Source: Psettodes erumei
Lineage: Eukaryota; Chordata; Actinopteri; Pleuronectiformes; Psettodidae
Length of the DNA: 64,000 nt
Assembly: GCA_016785225.1 (NCBI GenBank)
Contig: JAFBJZ010000880.1
Coordinates: 2,666,001-2,730,000 of the forward strand
Reading direction: 5' to 3'
Shown here: positions 39,910 to 49,765 of the stretch, in pieces
Numbering within the stretch: position 1 is the first letter of the stretch
Layout of the letters: each line of letters begins with the position of its first letter
Notes under the pieces: model-generated
Seen by the model: only the letters and a program-made list of their open reading frames with translations
Database searches by the model: none
What the model was told of the DNA's origin: nothing
Position numbers and translations under genes: made by a program

Positions 39910-41109
39910 TCTATATAGTATTTCTTTTAACGCTAGGAAAGCTATCTTCAAAGACACTTTTTAACCCATTCTTGACTATAGTGATTTTTTTTTTTTTATG
40001 AAAATGCTTCAGCACCAGTCTCTGGCTACCTCTGTCCGATTGAATCATCAGCATATTTTTCCTTATAAAGCCAATCTGGGCAAACCGCTGTCATATCTCT
40101 GCAAATAGAGTTCACCTCGTAATCATTATCTCACATCACATGACATGCTTTGTTATCGCCCGCAGAATTCAAGACTGTTGTCAAGTGAGCCCACTATCAG
40201 TTTTGTTTCTCAGCCTTTTTCTGCCGAACTGCACTCGCAAAAAGGACTTTTCCAAACTCAGCGAGGCTTGCCTAGTCAAAAATAAAAGTACAAATGAATT
40301 ATTAAGCTCATAGTCGCTCGTACAATTGAAGGTTATATTGAATTATTGTCATTAATATTTTTACTCAGCTAAGACAGTTGGCATAATTTTCTGTTTTCAT
40401 TTCAATACATTCATACACATACCATTGATCCCCTTTGCAGTATCAGAGTTTTGTTTGTACTGTGTAGATTTTTAATCATTCTCCTCCCTATGGATCCTTT
40501 TTCCTTCTGTAGGAATTTTACTGAGGTGTGAAGACATTGTTTTATTTTTTATTTGCATTTATTGGGACTTTTGAAGAATAAATGTACATGATTCCTTGTT
40601 TTTTAAATATAATTAACATTAATTATTTTTAAATTTAATATAAGTATCTGGAAAGCAGGAAGGAAAAGTGGGGGAATAATGTTTCAGAAGGTGAAGGTGA
40701 TGCACCCCAGTTATGTTATGCAACAGTACATTCTGGTGCACCATTCCAACAAACATTATTCCAACTGCTTTTCCTTCACCACAGACACACACACTCACAC
40801 ACTCTGCTACATTGTAGCATATTTCTGATGTAATCAGCTTTACAGCAGAGCGACACCCCCTTTGTTGAGCGAGCGTTTCCTATACACATTGCAGAAACGT
40901 CATTTCGCATTCGTGAGCGAGCGTTAATGATCTGAGGCGCGGCGTGATCTTGTAAACACGTGCAACGCTGCGAGTGTCAGTCAACATCTTTATCTTCACC
41001 TGCGCTCGCACCTCACAGGTGACAGCGAAGCGGCGAGGGGCGGAGAGCCTTGTTTAATCTCTGAGTGGCAGTTTGATCTGTGGCTTTCATACCCATCCAG
41101 GAGGGAGGT

Positions 41110-41113
<4 letters not shown>

Positions 41114-41150
<37 letters not shown>
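41114..41150. repeat. (TC)n microsatellite
   Basis: About eighteen uninterrupted TC units form a polypyrimidine tract. CpG-richer sequence (gcgacgcctgccgcagcgc) follows. Confidence 0.95.
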
Positions 41151-41154
<4 letters not shown>

Positions 41155-42939
41155 CTCCTCCGGTTGCTGTGGCGACGCCTGCCGCAGCGCTTTGCCTCTG
41201 CAGACTCCAGCAGCAGCATCTGGGCTGAGCTGCGCGTGTATGTGTGTGTGCGAACGCAGCCCAACCCATGCTTACGTCTTACATAACCTGTTGTAAGTAA
41301 TGTCGCTGCCCGTCAGCAAGGGCAGGAAATTAACGAACGGATCAATTCCTCTCATGCCGCTCCATTTCTTAATGAACCCGTCACAACCAGCGCTTTAAAA
41401 ATGAGCCTCCGAAGTCAACTCCTAACAAACACCGTTTTGTTCTCTTTACACATACGCGCACACTGATCCTGTGATGTACCTGTTGCTCGTGTAGCACTTG
41501 TTGGATTGGAATATTTTTTGTCGCAGCGATATTTCTCCCTCCAAACCCTCATCTTCCATCCTGCTGACATTTGACTATTCTGTGCTTTGTGGCCTGCTCG
41601 ATTAGGACCATTTCTCTGCCGGGGCCAAACTGCTCCTCTGCAGCCCACTTCCCTCTTCATTTTCAATTCTCCTCTCCAGCCCACCCCCACCCCCGCCAGC
41701 TGATATCATCATCTGGCTGGGAAGAAGCTGATGTTCCTGCCTTGTCGGTGCAGCAAGGATTTTAACTATTTCTGGGGGTAAATAATTGATTGTTTTTAAT
41801 TGCTATTTTCTGATTGTGGTTTTAATGAGAGTTGCATAATTAAACGGGGTGCTCCCCAGCCTTAACAAGTGACCATCGAATTAATGGCTGAAATGATGCG
41901 GCGAGTTACTCCGCTGTCGCTAGTCAGAGTTCATTTTGAAGGAGAAGAAATACCACTCATCATCATTCTAAGTATTTGAAAGAAAAAAAGTGATCGGCAC
42001 ATGCTGAATGTAAATGTCAGACAGCTGGTGAACAGATAATAATGTGTGAAATATAGAAAATAGAATCCTGAGTTACAGGATTCTGCGCTTTCAGCTGTGT
42101 TGTGCTGGCAGTCTGAGCAGCTAATCCCACCACCACTCTCGTGGCTAACTGCTCAAATAAATGAATTTGATTTCTGAATGTCATAATTGTATTTGAATAT
42201 GAATGTCAAATGGGATATTTTGTATGAGCTACACTGATCTCGCTGAGATGGAAAAGTAGCCACGTGATCTTAATGGGTGACATTTTTTAACCTCAAAAAC
42301 AAGCATCCAGTTGAATTCAAATAAAGTAACTGCAATTTAAATCACAGTTTTGATTGAACCCCCCTCAGCCTGGGTGTTGTAACCTGAGCACATGCAGTCT
42401 CCTGGGATGCAGCTTTTTTTTCTGACTCACCTATTTACCAGAAGGTTGTGGAGGTAAAGTCCTTGGGTACAGTGGCACTACAGCACCCAGGTCTGCACAA
42501 CAGGAAATCCACAGCAGATGCTTTTAAAAAGCAGTGTTTTGTCTTGACCTTTCGAGTCCTCTCTGGAGAGATGAGAGATGTTTCCTGAGAGCCCAGAGAA
42601 CCACAACCAGAAAACTGATCTCTCCATTCTTGGTTGTGTTGTTTGTTTGGGAAGGTTAAATAATGGATGAGCAGTCTAAAATGCGGATATTACATATTGT
42701 CCTCTCATCAGTGCTAATTTTCCCACAATTGTGATAACATCTTTTCTTTTTTTCATAATGAGTAATTCTTTTTAAAACAGTTGCAGTTGTCCTGATTGGA
42801 GCGGCCCACCTTTTCTTGGCACTGCTTGTTTTGTTTTTTTTACTGCATACTTGCTGGTTGTCTAAATCAGTTGATTGCCTCAGCACTGATACACAATCCA
42901 GGAGATCAGAGCAGAGAAAGGCTTTAGCAAGTGTTCAGG

Positions 42940-42940
<1 letters not shown>

Positions 42941-42985
<45 letters not shown>
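42941..42985. repeat. (TG)n microsatellite, longest in window
   Basis: About twenty-two uninterrupted TG units lie here. Long TG/CA tracts can adopt Z-form DNA and are usually length-variable. Confidence 0.97.
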
Positions 42986-42989
<4 letters not shown>

Positions 42990-43567
42990 TGGCTACATGT
43001 GTGGGAGTACAGTCTAACCATCCCCTTTTGTTCACTTTTAATGCAAAAGAATTTATTTCCAGTTTCAGAGCCAATGTAGGATAGCTATAATTTGCACATC
43101 TCCTAGCAACAAGACTTTGAAGAAACTAAATATAACTACTTGCTAAGGTGTCACTATAGGTTCAGCGCTACTGGTTATGATCAAATTCAGTTATACGTAT
43201 GTGTTGTGTATAAGCGTGTGTGCACGCAAACGCAGAGGTCTTCCATAGCACTAAAGAGCTGAAAGAGGTCAGTGAAATAAGGTTTTAACCACAACAACAT
43301 TAGCAGACCTTATACATTTGCAGTTATGATGTTACTCACATGATTTTAAGATTAAAGGAGCCCTGGTTATTCATGTAGCCACCTGGCAAACCCAACTTTT
43401 TTGCCCATCTGCAAAATGTAAAAAGAAAATTGATTTGCATGTAAAAGGTGTGACTTCTGAAGCTAATTGATCTGAAGTCTGAGGAAACGAGGCCTGACTG
43501 CCACCAGCATTATCCAAACACAATATTTATTCAAGCATGTGGTCGGGCAGTTTTTTTGCAATATGAG

Positions 43568-43722
43568 ACCTCATTTACACCTCGCATTAACATGCGTTTC
43601 CTATCTTATCTGGGTGAGGAGGCGTAAATTCCCGCAGATTGCATTGCAGTCAGAATGCTATCGGATCCTCACATGTGGAGGTGATCAGACTGACCTTGTG
43701 ATTGGATCTTAGGCAGGTGTCA
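43568..43722 (+). repeat. Possible dispersed fish repeat
   Basis: The words cacctcgcattaacatgcgt, ctatcggatcctcacatgtgg and cttgtgattggatctt resemble a teleost repeat with ACACCTGGTATTAACATGCGT and TGTGATCGGATC-like blocks. Only a general resemblance is visible. Confidence 0.35.
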
Positions 43723-44471
43723 ACGCAGCTTTGCTCATAACCTGCTCGCTGCACATGCTAAATGTCTGCGTGTGCACGACCTGTCCAAAAGAAACTGGTA
43801 AAGAACATGCACTCTTGTCTTTGACCAATTTTGCCTCTCTCCATTTTGGATTATTTGCTCCCCTGTGTAAGTGCCTATGATGTTACGCATCATGATTGTG
43901 TCAAAGCTGCCAGTTTACCTTCGTAAGTGAATTTAGTTAAAAGGATTATTCACTATTACTATTTTGCTGTTCATTTCAGTGCGTGAACCCGTGACTCAAT
44001 CGTCAAGAATAATCCACGAAGAGATCTACAATATTCTGCAAGAAGGAATGGAGCACAGATAAAGTATTTGGCATAATAAAGTGTAATGTGGAGATAGTTT
44101 GCTCACTGATTATACTGACATCGGTGATAAATAGTCCCGTTATTTATAATTTTGCTCAGATCATATGAAGAAGAATATAATATGGTAGGGTTGGAGAATG
44201 TTCTCCCCAGAGACAAGGTGTGTAATAAATAATGTACATAATGTAATCAGAGGAGAACATTTACTGACTATTACAAAAAAATCTGTTGATAAATGGCCGG
44301 TATCAGCAAACTGAGACTCCTTTTTTTAAATGTTTGTAACAGAAAACCCTCCTCAGAGCTCTTCAGTGAGTGCTGCTGGGTGTCTGTGTTATATGGAGCT
44401 GAATGTCACCCTCCTGCAGCGCCAGCCTCCCCGGGGCTCTCTCGCTGACTGTGACCGGACGCGGCCTCAGC

Positions 44472-44500
<29 letters not shown>
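44472..44500. repeat. (CA)n microsatellite near TRAPPC9 exon
   Basis: About fourteen CA units lie in a GC-rich context, roughly 1 kb before the TRAPPC9 penultimate exon. Confidence 0.95.
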
Positions 44501-44502
<2 letters not shown>

Positions 44503-44708
44503 AGTATTGTCCTGTCTATCTTCATACTCCCGCCGCCGACTCTCACCCCTCGCAACCGATCAGCGGACCGGCGGCAACGAACGCAGCTAGGCTCTTTCAT
44601 CAGGCTGTCACACAGGCTCAGCCGCTCTGATTCACAGTGTTTATCACAGCCGTGGGCGTGACACTAGAAAGCGTATGACAACCGGTTTGTGCGTGTGCAC
44701 GTGCGTGT

Positions 44709-44729
44709 CTGTGTGTGTGTGTGTGTGTG
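44709..44729. repeat. (TG)n microsatellite
   Basis: About ten TG units follow a gtgcgtgtgcacgtgcgtg stretch of alternating purines and pyrimidines. Confidence 0.92.
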
Positions 44730-45022
44730 AACGCCACCGTTATTCTCGGAGGAGTCATTACTCTGGTTATTTCTTTGGGTGCCCCTGAATCCCCCTTGTT
44801 TGGAGTCAGTCGTCTCCAGGGCCTGCCAGGAGCGCGCGGGAGCCCAGTTCACTGAGCTCGTTGTTCAAAACAAATCATCGCGTCTGCCTCTGCACCTTCG
44901 CCAAATAGGGGCCACATCAGGAGTGACTGGCCACACATTAGCAGAATTGAATTGAACTCACTCTGCGTTTCGAGGTTGGTTGTGACGGGGTTACAGCCAC
45001 GTGAGCAAAGTGTACTTCAGGA

Positions 45023-45046
45023 TGTGTGTGTGTGTGTGTGTGTGTG
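45023..45046. repeat. (GT)n microsatellite
   Basis: Twelve GT units end about 410 bases before the TRAPPC9 exon. Confidence 0.93.
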
Positions 45047-45455
45047 CAGGGAGGGGGGCATCGTGGGATTGTTCCAACCATCTCATTCGTCCCTTCTTGG
45101 CAGAAATTAGTCATGCATGAGATTAGCAGGAGGGAATTCAGTTTAACATCCAGAGCTCCAGGCACTCTCCAGCAATGTCAATAAAATGTATTTGAGAACA
45201 AACAAAACCTATCGATCCTCCACCAGAAACAGTATGATAGGCCATTAATGGTCGCGTCGCATTTTGATGAATACCAATGAAGTGGAGATTGCATGGCAGT
45301 CCTCTGAATGACAGTGCCCCGGATTTGAATGTCGGTTTGAAAGGTCTTAATTCTGCCTCAGCGTTCCATTTTTTGTACAAAATGTTCGACAAAAGAACTA
45401 CCCTCCACCCCAGCCCAAGCCCTGCTAATCCCCCCTTGTCTTTTTTTTTCCCCAG

Positions 45456-45679
45456 ATGTGTTGGTGAACGGTAAGCCGTGCGACTGTGATGTGATTGCCG
45501 ACTGTAAAGTGGGCGACGCTGTGACCCTGGAGGTAAAACTGACCAATCTGAGCAAAAACGTGGTGGGACCCCTGGCTCTGACCGTGGTCCCCTATCAGGA
45601 CTACCAGAATGGAGTGCAGAACTACGATCTGGAGGACGCCGTCACCTTCATCGGATCCAACACCTTCTACATAGACACG
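45456..45679 (+). CDS. trappc9: TRAPPC9 penultimate coding exon (partial gene)
   Basis: This exon encodes about 75 residues near the C-terminus of TRAPPC9 (NIBP, the metazoan counterpart of yeast Trs120), a subunit of the TRAPPII complex that tethers vesicles and activates Rab GTPases at the Golgi; the mammalian protein is also reported to act in NF-kappaB signalling. Recognisable blocks are VLVNGKPCDCD, VGDAVTLEVKLTN, GPLALTVVPYQDYQNGVQNYDL and NTFYIDT, which follow the human C-terminal region closely. The exon follows a pyrimidine tract ending in cccag. It opens with AT, the last two bases of a split Asp codon, so the upstream intron is phase 1. It ends at the Thr codon acg before a gtcagt donor, giving a phase 0 border. 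The frame is open throughout. The preceding exons are not visible in the window. The residues probably belong to the C-terminal beta-sandwich region. Gene identity is very secure; the exact borders are inferred from splice consensus and continuity with the next exon. Confidence 0.96.
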
Positions 45680-46330
45680 GTCAGTCACGCGGGTCACAGG
45701 AATAGATGGAAGACGTAAAGTTCATTCATTTCATTCTAGCGTCCTCTCTTTGAATAATCCAGCCACCTAACTATCCATTCATGAAATAAAATCACACACA
45801 GTGATGTTAAGAAAAATAACTGTGCAGCCCCCGACCCCAACCCGTACCCCCTACTAAGGTGGCGCTTCAGTACTTTCAGGAAGAAATGAAGGCACTTAGC
45901 AAAACAGGCTAAAAACCACAAAACACTGGTATGGTCCTTTAAAAGTCATGGCAGAAGTCTTTGAATGAAAAAGGCCTCACCAGAGGGGGGATTTGAGAGA
46001 CAGGAGCCTTTTTATGTTAAAAAAATAAATAAAAAAATCGTTCCTGAATGTTGAACAAGCTGGAGGCCATTAAAAAGGACTTCGGCTGATGTCAGAACAA
46101 AGACCTGAGGTTCCCGATATTTCTGAATGTTAATACTGTATAATTTTGGGAATTGCTCTTCAGTGAACTTGGTAGCGTTTCATTTGTCTGTACCTTTTTG
46201 TCAAAGCAGCAGTCGGCCTCAAACTCAGTCCCCCGCTGGCTTCACTCTGGCTGACGGTGGACCAGCTTCATTCAGAAATGATTGAAAGGTGACTGCTAAT
46301 GATTCTGCTGTGTCTCTTTTCTGCCACCAG
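45680..46330 (+). other. trappc9: TRAPPC9 last intron
   Basis: This is a 651-base phase 0 intron between the last two coding exons, with a gtcagt donor and a ctgccaccag acceptor. It holds no recognisable element apart from an A/T-rich run near 46019-46038. Its small size contrasts with the very long intron upstream of 45456. Confidence 0.93.
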
Positions 46331-46510
46331 GTTAAACCCAAAGACAGCGCTGTTTGTGTGGGTGCTCTGCTCTTCCTCTACACTGGGGATTTCTACCTGA
46401 ACATCAAGTTCCAGGATGACAGTGCCGGACGAGAGCTTCCCTTAGCTTGGTTCACTCTGCCCAGTGTCCACATTAAAGCTCTGGACACTCCGCTGCAGGC
46501 TGGGGCCTAG
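46331..46510 (+). CDS. trappc9: TRAPPC9 last coding exon with stop codon
   Basis: The exon encodes the final 59 residues of TRAPPC9 and a TAG stop at 46508-46510. It begins after a ctgccaccag acceptor with VKPKDS, in phase 0 with the previous exon. It contains the strongly conserved block VCVGALLFLYTGDFYLNIKF, then ELPLAWFTLPSVHIKALD, matching the human ending (GALLFLYTGDFFLHIRF, then LPPSWFCLPSVHVCALE). The tail after ALD (TPLQAGA) is a little longer than and different from the human EAQA ending, which is common at free C-termini. A 651-base intron with gtcagt and ccaccag ends separates it from the previous exon. With that exon it completes the C-terminal fold used in TRAPPII assembly. No frameshift or internal stop is seen. 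Confidence 0.97.
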   Translation, partial: VKPKDSAVCVGALLFLYTGDFYLNIKFQDDSAGRELPLAWFTLPSVHIKALDTPLQAGA

Positions 46511-47480
46511 GTCCGGACCAGACCACCACATCATAGATCATAGATCTGACTGAGGGGTTTTGTTGTCGATGTCTGTAAATACAATAACCTTATGAATTGA
46601 ATCTCTTGTAAATGTCATTTTGTTAAAGGTTATATGTACAGTAGAATGCAAGGTGATTTGAAATTTCATTTTCAGAACATTTGAATTTCTTGTTTACAGG
46701 TTACACGCAGTTTACAGGTGTGGTCAGAAAGTCCAAAAAGCGAATCTTAGATCGTCCGTGATCACATATTAAGTCAATTGTGAGGACGCACAACTCTACC
46801 CAGCTTCTATTTCACAGAGATGAGAGAGAAAAGGAGGGAGACTGAAGGAGACAGAGCAGGAGGTCCTGGGGAGTTCTGATATTTAAAGTCTGAGCTGAGC
46901 ATGAACTCACACAGACAAGTTACAACCTAACAGCTCTACGCTCAGCACATTCGAGGCGAATAAAACAGACGACACGACCGGTTCAGTGGTGACATATGCA
47001 CAAGCCGTGCGAGGCAAAATTTGTTAACTCCAGTAGCATCTTCATCACAAGGACGTGGAGAGTAATTTGGCTGCATAACTTTGTGGTGTAGCCAGGCGCT
47101 AACACCATCGTCACACATTTTCTTCTCTTTAATGGTTAGCTTTTTGAATCATGGTGCCATATATTTACATGTTTCTTTTTTTATTTCAGTACAATATATT
47201 ATATCAGTGAAAAGAAAATCAGCATAAGTGGCCTAAAGATGGCAGAGTTGGTATTGATGGCTGAGATGAGCTTCAGTGGGAATGTGATCAGTCTGTGTGC
47301 GCACTCTACACATATGATTTAATTTATTTCTGCTGTTCTGGGGACATTTTCTTTTGCCTCTGTGCCACCACACTGGAATATGTATGAATTTGATTAAGAC
47401 TTTGTCTTAGATTCACCAGTTATTAAAATGTATGTGACATATAACTGTTGTAAATAAATGTTAAAAGACATGATTCCAAC
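46511..47480 (+). other. trappc9: TRAPPC9 3' untranslated region (inferred end)
   Basis: The stretch from the stop codon to just past the best polyadenylation signal is read as the 3' UTR. It contains an earlier AATAAA at 46959-46964 that could give a shorter transcript. The main signal at 47453-47458 lies in an A/T-rich context with TGTA elements just upstream, as is usual for vertebrate ends. The cleavage site itself cannot be seen, so the end is approximate. No ORF or repeat is convincing inside it. Confidence 0.65.
47453..47458 (+). terminator. TRAPPC9 polyadenylation signal AATAAA (candidate)
   Basis: A canonical AATAAA lies in tgtaaataaatg about 945 bases after the stop codon. Upstream TGTA motifs (tgtatg, tgtaaa) fit binding sites for the CFIm 3'-processing factor. 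It is the last AATAAA before the sequence changes character, so it is preferred over the one at 46959-46964. Confidence 0.6.
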
Positions 47481-48552
47481 TCCTTGCATTCACACACTTC
47501 AAAGTCCATCAACAGTGATCATCAAGGAAGCATTGCAGACTAATGATCGTTTTTTAATAACATGCTGCTGATACTCTGCAGTTCATTGTTACAGCTGGAT
47601 AATCAGGTGTATATCTACAGTCTGTGGTTGAAATCTGACCTCACGCATTGTGTGCCAGGGCTCTTTGGATGTCTGTTTCAGTTCTCGTGGAGGCACTGGG
47701 AGTTAACCAGTACACCCACAGCACTGTGTGGAAAAGCATTACTCATTTTCCGAGTCCATCTGGGAACCTGAATCAGCCATCTCCCAGTTCCAGGCTGGGA
47801 GAAGCAGTCCGCGGGTTTGGTGTGGATGTAAAAGGGCGTTTCGCAGTGAGAGAAAACACACTCACGATGAGTTCAGCTCAGAGTCAGTAATACCAGCGTG
47901 TGTCCCTTCTCCTGACCCGCCATTATGTTTGGGGGCTTTGTGTGCAATGAGAGCTGGAGTGTGTAATAATGACGGGATCAGGGGCCGATCGCTTCTTATT
48001 CACACGGCTTCACCATGAAACCATTGACCAAGAATGAGCTTGTATTTCTGTGAAGTGGTGGCATGGACAGCGGCATAAAAATTCAGTTTTGTGTTGTTTT
48101 GTTTCTTTCAATATGATTGAATTCTCCAGAAACATAAGCAGTTTCTGAAATGTGAAAGATCTTTGATTCCAATGAAAGCATAAACAGTAACTAGCATCTT
48201 TTTTTCTCAGTCTAGTTTTTTTTTTCCTCATGAAGGTCACATTTGAAGTTCAGAGATACACAGCTTTTCCACTCGTAGTAAACATCTTAGTTCATATGTG
48301 AATAAAACATTAGTCAGTCCACAGAGTTCATCAGTTATGCATACCACACACACAATTCCAAAGTTGTGCCCTCCATGCTTATTGGTTTGTTTATCTATTT
48401 ATCTGTCCATCTAAAATGCAGTTGCTTTGCTGACATCACTGTCCAAATATAGGCTTTCAGCTACAGTCGCTGACAAACTTTTGTCACAGACCTCCCCTGT
48501 GTGTGTGCAACCTGTTTTCATACAGCCTTTTTTCTCAGTGTGCAAATTAAAA

Positions 48553-48662
48553 TGTAGAATCCTCTCGATCCAATTGGATCGTCAATTTCTTAAGGCGTGG
48601 CCGATCAGCCAACCTTACTCCTGCCAATGATTGAGAGGCACCCAGTCGCTGGTTGGCCAAAC
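48553..48662 (+). repeat. Unnamed dispersed repeat, copy 2
   Basis: Colinear with copy 1 at 29515-29622: gtagaatcctctcgatc, attggatcgtca, aaggcgtggccgatcagcc, ttactcctgccaatgattgag. The two copies are in the same orientation and are estimated by eye to be roughly 70 percent identical. Confidence 0.6.
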
Positions 48663-49689
48663 CTACTGAAAAGAAAGAAAGAAAAGATGGCTGCTGCTGT
48701 GTTTCTGTGAACCTGTGATTCAAACCTGTGATGTCAATTAAGCATGTGTTCTCGAGAAAAAGTGAACAGGTGGGCTGTTTGCATTGCAGCTAGAAAAAAA
48801 TGTTGTTCATTGAACTTCTCTGGGTGAGGTGGTAATTCATTTGTTGGAACTACATGTCTCTTGCACTCTCACTCAGGTGTTTGGCAGCATCATGTAATAG
48901 TCCACATAGATATTACCATACATGTTAACAGTTGGATTTTAAAACCATTTATTTGAATAATAAACAACCAGCTATTTACGTAGAAAGCCTGGTCAAAAAA
49001 AACTGACAACTCTTTAATTGTGCAACGATTAGCCTAAAAGGGCAAATCAATAACAAAATTAGTTGCAGACTTTTTCATGCTGCGGAGATGAACCAACGTC
49101 ATTTTTAATATGAGAGAGTCATTGCTTTCGACCTATCGATGCTGAGATTCGCGCATGCGCTGTAGGGAATAGTGAGAGGCGACAGGTGAACGACAGAGGT
49201 AAATGTCGGCGACAGATGGAAGGAGCTCTCATCCCGGAATATCAAGCGTGGGAGCGTTTCACTTTTGGCGCACCGAGGAAAAGGACCACGTGCAAGTTTT
49301 GGAAAGTCGAGTCAAGCTTCAAGTAGCACGGGAGCACCGGGTGATAATGAGTTCAGACTTAACCACCATTCAACACCTGCAGCATTGATTTTCTGAGTAA
49401 ACTCTGACACAACAGTCTGTAGTAGTAGTTGTTTTATGTTTGACTGTTGTTTTTGCTAGTACACCTGTCCTTGGTTTACTGAAAAATTAACACTTGACTT
49501 TTATAAATATCACTACTTTGCCAGTCATTGGTTCTCAATGGAGAAAAATTTGATGGTGTAGTTTTGTTTATCTTTTGCATCGGCAACAGCTTGAAGAGCT
49601 CATTAAAAATATACTTTTGGATGAAGTATCTTCATTGTCTTTATTGTTTGTTAGGGCATACCTAAATTAAACTCAGGCTAGCTAAATAG

Positions 49690-49765
49690 AGTCGTTGAGT
49701 GATTGTGTGGTCTATTAATCGTTTCAATAATCAGTGACTATTCGACTATTACAGCCCTTCTCTAA
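49690..49765 (+). repeat. Tail of an ATTAATCG-type dispersed repeat
   Basis: The words ctattaatcgtttcaataat and attcgactattacagccct resemble the end of the family seen at 6958-7305, in which runs like attaatcgactaatcg precede gcagctct. The body of the element is missing. Confidence 0.35.

Larger units (their letters stand above)
1..45455 (+). other. trappc9: Presumed TRAPPC9 intron (3' part), no exon seen
   Basis: No stretch encodes the part of TRAPPC9 expected just before the exon at 45456, and no other protein family is recognisable on either strand. The open frames present are short, do not resemble known proteins, and several fall inside repeats. In mammals the 3' introns of TRAPPC9 are also very long. 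The acceptor at 45455 is strong: a T-rich tract then cccag. I infer one intron of at least 45 kb, although a short exon could have been missed. The contents are given in separate entries. Confidence 0.7.
37516..45455. other. Intronic sequence up to the TRAPPC9 acceptor
   Basis: This block holds overlapping open frames on both strands at 37771-38246, a GGGCC tandem at 38067-38085, a poly-T run at 39219-39239, five larger microsatellites (listed separately) and a possible repeat at 43568-43722. The last kilobase is unusually rich in CA/TG tracts. No exon is recognised before 45456. Confidence 0.5.
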
